A stretch of 64,000 nt of DNA. Source: Takakia lepidozioides. Its lineage: Eukaryota; Streptophyta; Takakiopsida; Takakiales; Takakiaceae. The stretch is from assembly GCA_030704615.1 (NCBI GenBank), contig CM060734.1, forward strand, positions 22,382,001 through 22,446,000, read 5' to 3'. Of the stretch, positions 43,803 to 55,030 are shown piece by piece. The notes under the pieces were generated by a model. It worked only from the letters and a program-made list of their open reading frames with translations, did not search any database and was not told the origin of the DNA. Each line of letters starts with the position of its first letter. The first letter of the stretch is position 1. The position numbers and the translations under genes were made by a program.

Positions 43803-46800
43803 TCAAGTGTAAGAGGGTACCTCTTCAGAGGACGGAGCTGGAGGTGCGGGTCTGAAGTCAACACTAGTCTTTCGTGCCCATCTAGCTTCAGGGCCAGGCC
43901 CCATATCTGGCCGTTGGACTTTTCCAGAAGTGCAGAGTATCTCATCTGCAATGGCAACTAACGCCTGTCTGACTTTGGTTGTAAATCCTTCCTGAGAATC
44001 TGCTGGCACCCTGGCATCTTTAGTGAGATGTAATTGGAGTGATTGCTGGAGCTCTGAGCCTGACTGAGGTGGCATGTCACTTTGGCCAGATACATGCCTT
44101 CCATCTTCCGAAAGCTTTTTAGGCTGAGATTTAATCCCAGCCATGGCAGGTGAAGTTTCGGCATTTGGAACTCTGCAATTAGGGGATGTCATTGGTGCAA
44201 GTCCTCCCTCTGCTGGGGCACTTTCCAACTTGGATGCTTTTGTGGCTACAGCCAGCATCCTCGTGGCAGTCTGTGTTTGCTTCTTAGGTTCTGTGAGCAC
44301 CATTGAGTCTTTGGGTTTTGCTGGAAATTGAAGAGTACACTTTTCTTCTTCTATGTTCCATCTTTGTTTGTTCACAAGCTGTCTCTCTCCAGCTAGTGTT
44401 GATGCCTGCTCACCAACAGAAACAAGGATTAGACATTACTACATGAAAGTACCCCTTGCACACACATATTAATAATGATAGGATGCATATCTGTGGTACA
44501 TAGAGGGAGAGAGAGAAGACTATGGCCGAAGCCGGCGTAACTAAGTGCCACTTCGCCTGACGGCTACTGCCCCCTCTTGGGGGTGGGCCCTATAAATCTT
44601 AGGGGGACATTCCTGCACAGAGGTCTGAAAAATCTGCACCTGATTACATAAGGTCAAGCTACAGCCAGAAGGAATCTGGAAGCTGCGATGATGTTCTGAT
44701 CCATCTCCAGGAATATCCATGGAATTGCTGTCAAAATCTCCACATACACAAATTTAATGATGACATCTTCACATACTGATCCAAAAGCAGTAGACACAGT
44801 GCCAAACCTTCCTCATAGTGGCTCCCTGGGCTTCTTCCTTTCCCAACGGTAAATGTTCCTCAGTTGTCTGCCTTGCACCAGGGACCTGCCCAGCTTGTTC
44901 TGTTGTTGCTCCCCTCTGTTCCTTCCTCATTTCCTCCTCTGCAGCAACAGCAACTGCATCAGGGTCATAAGAAACATCTGTATCATAATCAATTCTGATT
45001 TGGTTAGGATGTAATTCTTTTCTTCAAGATACAAGTATCCCATCGTTTTTAAAATTTATATGTACGTCTACCATATCGATCAACCTACTGTCTTTTGTAT
45101 GGAAAGCCTGACCTGGTGTCTGGCATGGACCCTCCTCCCCTCCCTTTGGTACTTGAAACTGGCGCTCCAGTCTCCGAATCTGCTCTTCTAGGACCTTCTG
45201 GCTGACCCCCCTGTCAACTTGCTTCTTCTCTGTCGTATGCTCTTCCATCCTTGATCTTGATTTCTCAGTGACAACCAAAACGGCTGGCACTTCCCAAGAG
45301 AGCTATGGTTCTAACTTGTAAAGAGTCAGTCTTCACATGCATACCTGGTGGAAGGTGGACTCCAAAGCCTGAATGCAAGCTTTGACATTGCCCCGGGTCA
45401 CCCTTCCAACATATCGGCCTTGCATGGATGGTGGGAGGGTTGGGGTCGATGATTCTTGCTGTGCTGTTGCTTGAGAGTGGGCAGGTGGCAGCACCAAACT
45501 AGACGGAAGGTTCCTATTGGACACATTACTTTGGGTCTCAGTTGACGTTGACGACAGCTTGCTTCTCCTTAGTGATGTTTCAGGACAAAGGCCAATCTGA
45601 CTGGAAACTCTCATAGCCGGAGTTTTAGGAGCATCTGGAGGGAAAACTGCACTTGTCAGGGTAGAAGCTGAGGTCTTGCTTGGATCAGTGGGCAACGACT
45701 CCACTATTTCGGTGAGATTCTTAGGGGATTTCATGCCCACCTCCCTCTCCATAGGGCGGGGCGTAATTGGGGCCAAAGTGTCAACCTCCCTCTCTTCAAT
45801 ATGGCTCGCAAGAGCATGCTGTTCCACTGGAGGGATTCAAACACCTTCTTTTACTACCACCTTTTTCACTGGGGCAGATGCAGCAGAAGTTATTGGTACA
45901 TTGGCGTTTGTTCAATACCTTGAGCATATGTAATACCCACTGCTTTTGCATAGTTAAAATTGGGTGTAGGTTCCGAGGACTTTGCAGTGCCCACAAACTC
46001 CACTGATGCTCTTTCGTTTTCTTTTTCCTCTCTCACTGAGTCAAATGTCTCGGTTAGAATCACGCTTGGGACCACAGAGGGCACCATACGATTGTCATGA
46101 GTAGGCTGAAATGCTTGAAATGCTTGCTCCCTTCTTTTCAAGGCAGCTGCTGCCCTCTGCAACATGAACCAGATGGACAATCATCAGTAGGATAAGAGCT
46201 ACAGGTGCAGCTCCCGAAAATTTAGCTTCAGCTCAACACTCAGCTATCCACTATTCACCAATTTGTACTCAGTAGCAGTATTCCAACGTAGAAATTGTAC
46301 AAACCATAGGTACCCTTCAAAGCTTGGAAGAGATGATAGTAAAGACAGGAGGATGCTGGATGCATAAAGACAGACATGCAACTGATAAAGTTTTTACCAT
46401 CACTTCAATCTGTTTCCGCTCCTTGTCGGTGAGTACAAAGCTCAGTTTCAAGTGAATGTGTCCGCCTCCTTGAAAGGTCACAAACTCATCTTGGTAGCCT
46501 CTCTTGACAATTGATGGAACCTCAATATCTGTCGAAAATTCCAAATTGTGATCCCTTCAGCAATTTAGTCCCAAATATGGATTTGACTGGTTTTATGTAA
46601 GGCAAGAGCAAAGTTCTACCCTATTCGAAGATCTTACATATAGTATTGTAGAACTACCCGGTTGGTCAAATCTGGGCCATAATTGTTGCTGCCCGTTCAA
46701 CACGAGAACAGGAGCAGCTCTGTCGAAAAGATTACCAGTTTCGACAAGAGCTTCACCCTCCTTATTGCACACGGCCACCACCAGCTTCTCCCGCAGATTC

Positions 46801-46809
46801 ACAACTGGG
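43803..46809 (-). CDS. Unrecognised plant protein, C2-like module plus coiled coil (3' exons)
   Basis: Six minus-strand exons with matching phases: 46809-46658, 46528-46398, 46156-45937, 45826-45345, 45302 to about 45110, and 44405-43803 (stop). The first two encode a beta-rich unit (LREKLVVAVCNKEGEAL ... VLNGQQQLWPRFDQPG, EFVTFQGGGHIHLKLSFVLT). It then turns basic/helical (KERKQIEVM, RAAAALKRREQAFQAF). Then come a Ser/Thr/Pro-rich region, YVGRVTRGNVKACIQALEST, a coiled coil (KVLEEQIRRLERQFQVPK), and ALVAIADEIL near the end. The beta unit resembles a C2-type fold by pattern only. The 5' exons and the junction between exons five and six are unresolved. Host gene, probably expressed. Confidence 0.5.
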
Positions 46810-49800
46810 CTGTTCAAGAGCAGAAGGGTGATCAAGCAGAAGCTATTCCAAAAAGATGAGTGCAATATTGAGAACTTGAATTATAGTTTTAGAGAAAAAG
46901 TCAGCTAATTGTCAAAGCGAGCACTCCAACTGAAAATATAGCTGTAGTTGTCATATTTGATGACTTCAAATCTGCTCATACAAAGAAACTTTGCTATGAA
47001 CGTTAAATAGTGACCATCTGGCTTATATCCCCTAAATTTAATTCACTATTTGTGCAATCTCTGGAGAAGTCCAGTTAATATTTCACTAAGTCAGGCCATG
47101 CAGGGTGCTTGATTGTATCTTTGTTCCTGCAATAACTGTAGGACCCTGTAGAGACCCCAGGACAATGCTGCAGGTGCACCATAGTATCCCTGATGTATCT
47201 TGGTCAAAGAGATAGGCCTTGATTCCACAGTCAAGTGTACGACCAGAGGGATGGATTGGAGTCTGTAGGCATCCATGAGGATCATGCAATGATTATATGA
47301 TACAAACTGTATGCCACAAATGGAGATTCGTGACGTACAAAGCAAAATCAGAGTTCCATGGGGCAGTCTTGCCCCCATCCAAATTGGTAGGCTTGGTCTT
47401 GTATTCCTTCTTCCCAAGAGTCACTGCAAGCAGCACCACTTCTCATCTCTCCTCTCCCTCTCACATTCTTCCATAAGGTCCTTGTCTTTGGGCAGCAATT
47501 TCAGGGTTGAAATTTCTGTGTCTTTTGTTTGTGGTTGTATCTCTCTCTCACACACACATCTATGGCAAGCAGGGTCAAATGAGCTATTTCGCCTCCACCA
47601 GCCAGGAAAATGAAGGTTATCGAGGGCTTGCCTTTGCTAAGGAAGAACAATGAGCTTAAGACACGAGGCCCTTCCAAATCCGGAGTTTCTTCATCCTTCC
47701 TATACCTTAGAATTTTCATTTGGATACTTCACCAAAGGTCCAACCCCATATCTCTACTGAACCACTTTCGTTCCAGCAATGAACACCCGTGCAAGAAGAA
47801 GAAAATAAAAGGGGGCAGAGGTAACATTTGCATACCTTTTACAGTTACGTCCTTGCCAGCTGTTCCAATTGTACATACATCGGATGTTCAAGTTAGTCAC
47901 CCAAGGATAACATGCTCGCTCAAATTTCTATTATCAAAACACTGGACTTAGGAGCTGTAACACTCTGAGGGGACCCATCTGCAGAAAAAAGAAAAGAAAT
48001 GAAATGACACTTTCTCTGCGGAAAGAAAACAAAAAAAAATTCTAACGTCCGGAGTAAGCTCAAAGAGCTTGTGCGACAGAAGAAAGCAGGTAACAAGAAC
48101 GACAGCCGGGCCTCTACAAGCAGCCCGGAAATTTGAACATCGCGATGAAAAGAACTTTATAACGTCCCCAAAGGCACTGAGACCCCTCTTACCAGGGACT
48201 CTTGTGGGCAGATCAACGACCTCCAAGACTGCATCCAGGCAACAACCACACATAATCGTCAGTATGGCTTCGATTAGCAGGCGACCAATCACAGGAGTCC
48301 AGCACAGCTAGCAAGCGAGCAGATGGCACTTGAGCATCTCCAAGCAGCTAAATAACAGCCCTTCAGGTATATTGTACGAATTGGGCTCGCATCAATGTAC
48401 CTTAAATTGAAGGACACTACACGATAATTATCAGTACCAAGGCCAGCACTGAGAGTCACGTGAAAATGGGTAATTATCTCAGATATGCTGCTATGTGTAA
48501 ACGAGTGGATGCGGTGGGCACGACGGGAGGCACTCTGCCTTGTGGGAGCATCTCAAAATGGATACACTGCTGAGTGCAAAATTCAGCCAGTTCAAAGGAC
48601 GGGGAGGGCTTGCGTCACTATCCGGAAAGTTCATGGGGCCTATTCACCTTCATTGCAGAACCAGGGATGGGTTTTGGACCCAACAGACTGTTGAGATAAA
48701 ATTCACGTCTCGCTCGATAGTCAACCAACAGGTTCAACCCCGAGCAACCGCCCAAAGCCACCCCTTCTCTAGGAAGTTTGGAATCAACAGTTGTCTTGTC
48801 AGTCCTTGAAAAAATTCTAAACTAGGTGGAACCAGAATCTGCGCAATGGGGTGTAAACAAACACCACAAATTTGAGAATTAATGCAGACTTGCGTAAGCT
48901 GCCAAAGGTTACATTGGAAAATCCGTCTTCAACGATGGCAAAGCACAATCAAATATCTTGCAAGGAAGCCATATGTCCAATTCTCCTAAAACATTCTGCT
49001 GCCAATCCAGCAGCAACGGACTTTTCAGCTCAAGTTGGACAACCACCTGAGACTTGAATGGTTCCCGGCATCTTGACCCCGCAGTTCGTCTTGCAAGCTA
49101 GATGGGCCTAACACCCTCCCGAAGCGTGCCCGCTGCACAGACCAACACTAGCACATATAACCTACATAGCTCCTCAGGCCAGTGCAATGACAGAGTGCAG
49201 GAAAATTTACGCATTTGGAGAAAGAAATCTGCAACCACTAGCTCCTCCTCCAACCACACCCGAATTTGACTACCTGCACCAACCTATGATCTTCCGAAGA
49301 GAGTGTGGATGACCCAGAAAAACAGGGAAGGGGGCGAGGAGAAATAGGCACCCTATGCCCGCAAAAACCCCATAGCCGTGCCCCCACCCAATCCACCTAC
49401 GCATCTCCACCGCAAACACAATCACAAACGGTCGAGCGACTTGATGGCAGCTGGAGACGTGGCAGGAGCCAATTGGGTCCTGCACCTCGCACGCGGCCAT
49501 ACATACCACGGATCTACTCTTCCGAAATTCAAAAACAGAAACAGCGGGACAGTAGCCTGGACCAAACCTAATACCGAACCTGAGGAGCGGTCCGAGGTCG
49601 TCACGAACCTACAATCGTCGCCTAAGCAAAACCCGAACCTGCGTGTCTCTCCGAGCGTAGCTTCCTTCACGCGGTGGCTGAGCTGGTGGTGTGTTGCTGA
49701 GGGTTCCCGCCACAGTGCTCCACCCCGTATCTCTGTGCTGCATTGCTGCAATTCTGAGCGCAGATTGTTGTGAGTGTTGCAGGAGGCTGCCTGGTGCAGA

Positions 49801-50060
49801 GGGCAGACAGGAGAAGCTCTGCATTCTCACCTGGGGCGTCCTTAATGAGTCGGTTTGGGGTCACTCTGGCGCTCTGTTTTGGATACAACTCAATACAGTA
49901 GGTGGGTTCCAGCTCAAACCAGCTTCCACCTCTGGCTGAGGTGTGGATAAGATGTTTTGGGAGTCTAATGTTGCATGTGATGTTGCCCAGAAGAGACCGT
50001 GTAGTGAGAGGGGTTTAACCTAAGTCATGGCGAAAACTTGCAGGGAATTCTGGAGCCAGA
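46810..50060. other. Region between coiled-coil gene and NAC gene
   Basis: Should hold the 5' exons of the minus-strand gene, but I cannot place them. A likely hairpin-repeat copy lies at about 48040-48090 (AAGCTC-AAA-GAGCTT). A CT/CA-rich tract at 47540-47565 reads tctctctctcacacacaca. ORFs at 49305-49773 overlap on both strands without a domain. NAC promoter presumably in 49,500-50,060. Confidence 0.4.
48040..48090 (+). repeat. Dispersed hairpin repeat, copy 3
   Basis: taacgtccggagt, AAGCTC-AAA-GAGCTT, gtgcgacagaagaaagc. Same order as copy 2. A further 'actttataacgtc' recurs at about 48156. Confidence 0.5.
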
Positions 50061-52814
50061 ATGAGTGCAGTGTTGGCCAGAAGATTGGAAGTTGCTGCAC
50101 ACAGTAGAGGTCTCGTCGAAGGGACTGCTCGCGAAAGCGTCTGGGAGTTTACCAGTGGCAGCAAGGAGTGCCAAACATGCGGCCGTTCCCCTGGAAAATT
50201 CAATGTATGTATGGATGTGTCTCCGATATCTTGTTTTTGAACCTCAACTTATACCTTGATGGGTGAAAACGAAGTGAGGTGGGTGGGTGTGTGGGGCGGC
50301 GGGGAGGGCGAGGTGGTACAATGCAGTTGTAAAGTGTTTTGTTTTTGGCAGGCAAAGTTAAACTGGGTGGAGCTGCCAGCAGGAGTTCGATTTGATCCTA
50401 GCGATGAAGAACTGCTAGAGCATTTGGCCGCTAAAATCGGACGCGGCGCTGCCACACCACATCCTCTTATCGATGACTTCATCTCCAGCTTAGATGGAGA
50501 GGATGGGATTTGTGGCACCCATCCTGAGAAGCTACCTGGTAACCTCTCTCTGGGTGTACCCGTAGACGGAATTATGTCTTTCTTTTCTGGTTCTCTCTCA
50601 CTTCTATGTCCTCTGTCTCATGTCTGTCTTTTGCCTCTCATTCTTTCTTGTCTCTGTATGCCACATGTACTTGGACACAAAAATTGTGGGGGAAAGCAGG
50701 GGTGAAAAAGGGTGGCCGCAGCTGCCACTTTTTCCACAGGCCTGCAATGGCTTACACGACGGGGACGCGCAAGCGCCGCAGAATTCAATCCGATGAATTT
50801 GTGAAGGGTGGGGGGGATACACGGTGGCACAAGACTGGCAAGACACGTCCAATCCAAAAGGTATGTTGTGCATCATGCAGGTCAATTTGAATCCATTATT
50901 TATGTGATTTGCCTCTTGCCGGGATTCATTTCACTTCAAAATATGGCTGTAACCTGCAATCACAAGTAGATAATGTTTTATTACTAAAGCTTTAATGACA
51001 TTTATTCGGTTTAGTCTGGTCCGTGACCTTTCATGGAGAATGCGGAATGTTAGTTCCCCATTTGAATCCAGATTCTGTCATTCAGATAATTTTGGCTCAT
51101 TGAGCCTTTCAGGGCTTCCCAGTGGAAAGAGAGAAAAATCCAATGGGGGTGGGACATCCATGGATAGGTGCAAGGGTTTAAGTTTAACGCGTAGGGTTTT
51201 AGAGCAAGCCCTGTTTCTTGGTCCTGTCTGTAGATGAAAGCCCTAATTCCAGAGTGAGTAAAATAGTGATCACATGAGAGAAAATGATATCTTGGTAAGA
51301 GAAGGGAGGGCTGGAGAGTTGCAATGGAAATGTAACCACTCCTTTTTATTGCAATTGCAGGATGGAAGGATTATGGGGTTCAAGAAGATTATGGTTCTGT
51401 ATTGTAACACTGGCAAAAAGACGAAGAATGTTAAGACCAATTGGGTGATGCATCAGTATCACCTTGGTGAGCAAGAAGAGGAGAAGGATGGAGAGTTAGT
51501 GGTTTGCAAAGTATTCTTCCAGATACAGCCCCGTAGTTGCCCAGGTGGGCGGAAAGCAAGCATTCCTGTAGAGGACGATGAAGATTGCAAGCCTTCAGAG
51601 ATTGACATTGGGTTCCAAGAACGGCCTGCACCAGGGCGGGATGGGAACTCCCCTGCAGCTTCAGGGGTTACGAGGGGGATGCCACCAAAGACCCCCAAGT
51701 TATATGCTCCATCTCGTCCAGGGAAACAACCCCAGAGAGAGCCAGTGGAGTCAATCTCCGAAATCTCCCTGGAGCAACGATCAGCTTTGGTAAGGCCTCA
51801 CAATTCTGTTGGGAAAAAAATGTGAGGCATATATCTATGAAGTGGGATTGGGATTAACTGATGGATGGGTTCATTCCACTGTGCATCCAGGTGACAGGCG
51901 TCGCTTCAAAATACAGCAACTTTGAAGTTTGCTGTTTGAATTCCTATCAATTGCCACATGGCCCAATGCCTGCCCAGCAATGGGAAAGTGTAGAAGGGCC
52001 CAACCCAGATGGCTCTTCTGGCCATCAGAATGTTGTTGAAGACTCAGTGGTTGCCAGAACCGTCTCATATGGAGAAGATGAGTCTTTTCAGACAGTCAAC
52101 CTGGAGGATGACCATCAGCCCTGGGAGGCAGTTGTTGCACCTCAGGCAGAACCCAAGGATATCACAATTGATTTCGACCCTGCAGCACTCTTTTGCAATG
52201 AGGAGCTCAATGGTGACCCCCTAGTGCAGGTAGGCGTCACACACATTGAAGTTCCTTTCTTTTTTCACTATCTAAAAAGGTAGCCTTTCCCTCTTATATA
52301 TCGACTCCATCCAGGCCAAAATCAGGCCATTTATGAGTCTCTCGTGCTTCTGGAAAGGGTGCTGCAACTTATTTACAATTTTGGTTGTAGTAACATGTCA
52401 CACGTTGAGAATGCAGGATTCATCATATGCAGATGTCAACTGGAGGAGCTGTGCCTTAGAAGTTGGCTGCAGCTTAGAGGATCCGGTGGATGAGGTGGAA
52501 CTGTGCACTATTCCAGATCTGCTAGAGGTTAGTGGGATGTCCATGTCAACTGACCTTGCGCCTGCACAATCTTTTTTCTGTTTTGTCTCTCTCTGATGTT
52601 TGTTAACTTTGTCTTGTTTATCGCTCTCTCTCGGCAGCTTATCATCACAAGCATGTATTATGACTTGTAGAGGCCTTTATCCATGAATTTTAGTCCAGAA
52701 TAGTTGACCCTACTGGATGAAGCTGACCTGGAGGGGGTTGTGTCCAAAGCCATGTCTGATGCGGGGCGGGAACTCAGGGCAGGAAGCCTATCTGTGAACA
52801 ATAAGCAGATGTAG
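50061..52814 (+). CDS. NAC-domain transcription factor, SOG1/SND2-type clade
   Basis: Seven phase-consistent exons: 50061-50204, 50352-50538, 50700-50860, 51361-51789, 51891-52229, 52417-52527 and 52704-52814. ATG 50061 opens an N-terminal arm with a CxxC pair ([14 protein letters not shown]) typical of this clade. The NAC domain follows: [41 protein letters not shown], then [67 protein letters not shown]. The '[12 protein letters not shown]' and '[10 protein letters not shown]' signatures mark the group of Arabidopsis SOG1 (DNA-damage response) and SND2/NAC073/NAC075 (secondary wall). Which branch I cannot say. The Asp/Glu-rich C-terminus would be the activation region. The 3' end is uncertain: more exons may follow. 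Confidence 0.82.
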
Positions 52815-52841
52815 AGAGGAAGAGGAGATTGTAATTGCCAG

Positions 52842-53987
52842 ATGTGCGGGCAGCCTGAAGACCATCTATTTTATGATGTGTTGTCCGGGATATTCTCACC
52901 CGAGAGTGACCCTCTTCAGGACGATCAAGAACATTGTAGTCCCTGCACCTCGTTCGCCAACTTTCAAAATCTTAAGGCTGAGCCTAAAACCCTGACCCTC
53001 TCTTTGGGTCTAATTGCTGGGCAGCTCACAGCAAGTTGATGCTTGTGTGAAGGGCTTTCTAGAGGATATCTGGGAAAACAATTGTCCCTATCAAGGTAAG
53101 TCACACTACCAGAGTGAGCCCCTCACAAAGGTAGTTTATGTTCCATTTTGTTCCACCCAAACTGGGTGCGGGGTCTATGGCGACAAGGCTACGGCAAATA
53201 ACATCTTATGAGTACCTTCTTTCTCTCCCTTGTAGCCCCCCCTGTTGAAAGTTCTTTTCAATCTTTCTTTTTCTTTCTCTCGATAGATCCTACTCTAAGG
53301 ATGCAAGGGTGGTGGTGCAGTGCCCAGAAATGACATCCCAGGATTGGGACTGGATTGGCAAAAGTCCTGTGGTTGATCCTGATAATAGTGACAGCCAGTC
53401 AACTACTTGACACCAGGTAACACTCGCTTGTCTTTCTTCCAGACGTGTAACATGCTGAATGCATGTGAATTGCTGCTGAAAAATGAATATGAATGGTCAT
53501 ATTACAGTTGAATCAGGCCCTCCATAACCATGACATACACTTTAAAAATAACTATAGACATCCCTATATTAGATAACCATAAAATTTTAGGGAATTCAGA
53601 GATCGTACCTGTCATTTCCAGCTGCCATCTTGTGATCTGTCTGAGTCTGTATTCTAGATATCCATAGGAAGTTAAGAAGGTTGTTTTGTTCCCTTTTCCT
53701 AACGATTCTTTGTGTGGTTCTGCAGAGCCATGCCTCCAGGCAACTGAATTGGGTAGAAACTCCAAGAGTGCAAAACGCAGATTGTTTGCAAGGGTTAATG
53801 GTGTGTGGCAGTGGCTGAGGGTAGAAGTCCACATCCCATTGTCACTAGTGATATATCATTTGGCAGGCTCTATGTATAAGACTCGGGATGTGGCAAACAA
53901 TCCAGCATCGCAGCTTGGTGAATATTTCCTCTGCTTGCTCTTAAACAGCATGGTAATTTTTGCCGTGCTCCGGTACAGGAAGTTTTG
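52842..53987 (+). other. Possible further 3' exons of the NAC gene
   Basis: Coding-like pieces continue past the 52814 stop: 52842-53035 (PEDHLFYDVLSGIFSPESDP), 53020-53096 before a GTAAGT (SSQQVDACVKGFLEDIWEN), 53287-53410 (VVVQCPEMTSQDWDWIGKSP, stop), and 53700-53987 with a hydrophobic C-terminal end (YFLCLLLNSMVIFAVLRYRK) that could be a membrane anchor. Splice phases do not all agree, so this is only a candidate alternative tail. SQ dipeptides occur (SSQQ, TSQD, SDSQS). Confidence 0.3.
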
Positions 53988-55030
53988 AGAGGTAAACTCT
54001 GTAAACAGTAGAACGCGTAGAGAAATTGTCACTGATTTGCTTGTGAGGGGCCAAAGATGGCCCCTGCATTTATTGCTAAATTTTGTACATATAGTCTTTA
54101 CCTAGATAAAGGCTGTAATGCGGAGGCTTTGGTATGCTATGTGCTTTTGTCTGTGATATTGGACCCTAGATCAATCCTTCCCAGGTTTTAATGCAAAAGA
54201 ATATTTGATGCAGAGGATGAAATCATTTGCAATGTTAGAATGCCAGAGAGAGGGAAAGAAAGCCTTGAAGCACTGGATGATGAGAGTACAGGTTAGATGA
54301 TGTTGCCAACATTGTCCAACATTCTCTTTGATGTCCATGGATTGAAGTTTGGGTCAACTGTAAATGCCGTCTCTGGACTGTAAACAGTCTCAATTCCCTG
54401 AGTTCCAGAACCTTGAAAAGCTGTTGCCCACCTCTGCATCTCAACTCTGGGGGAGTACTTCCATAACTTGATGCTACCGATCCAGTCAGATCCTAAATTA
54501 ACTCTCAATATCGCTTTTTCTGTGCGGGTGAGTACCCCTGGAACGCCTATCCATATAATCAAGAACCTGCGGATAAGTGGTACATGATGACTGCCACACT
54601 GCTACCAAGTTCATCTGGAAAAATGTCCACCCAATTTGAGAAATCGTTGCAAGGGATGTGAACTGCTTCCATCACTTCAAAGATGATAAGTGGACAACTC
54701 TAGGCCAACTTGGGTGGCCAATCTATCAGAATCTTGGCCTACCAGAAAAGCAAAATTGTCTCCTGGAATTGTGCAAGGCTGCAGTTATTGTGGATACCTC
54801 TCTCAGTGGTTCAAACGTTCAAACAGGAAATAGCATGAGTGCATTCAGGCTAAAGTGGTTCGAACAGCTACATGCAATGCTTTGGATTTTTCTACTGATG
54901 AATACTGAAGTTAAAAAGACCATGCTGTGCAACGTTATTAGGCCTACCTTGGAGAACGCATCTGCTGCAAAGACAGTTGCTAAACTTTATAGCCGAAAGC
55001 TACAGTTTCGGTGCTGAAAGAGAGCAAAAA
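53988..55030. other. 3' flank of NAC gene; one weak ORF
   Basis: Possible polyadenylation region near 54060-54200. A minus-strand ORF at 54293-54562 (LGSDWIGSIKLWKYSPRVEM) looks protein-like but matches no family I know. Confidence 0.35.

Noticed and set aside
48485-49773. Plus-strand ORFs of 60-130 codons upstream of the NAC gene
   Set aside because: Overlapping ORFs on both strands, no domain, no splice-consistent model.
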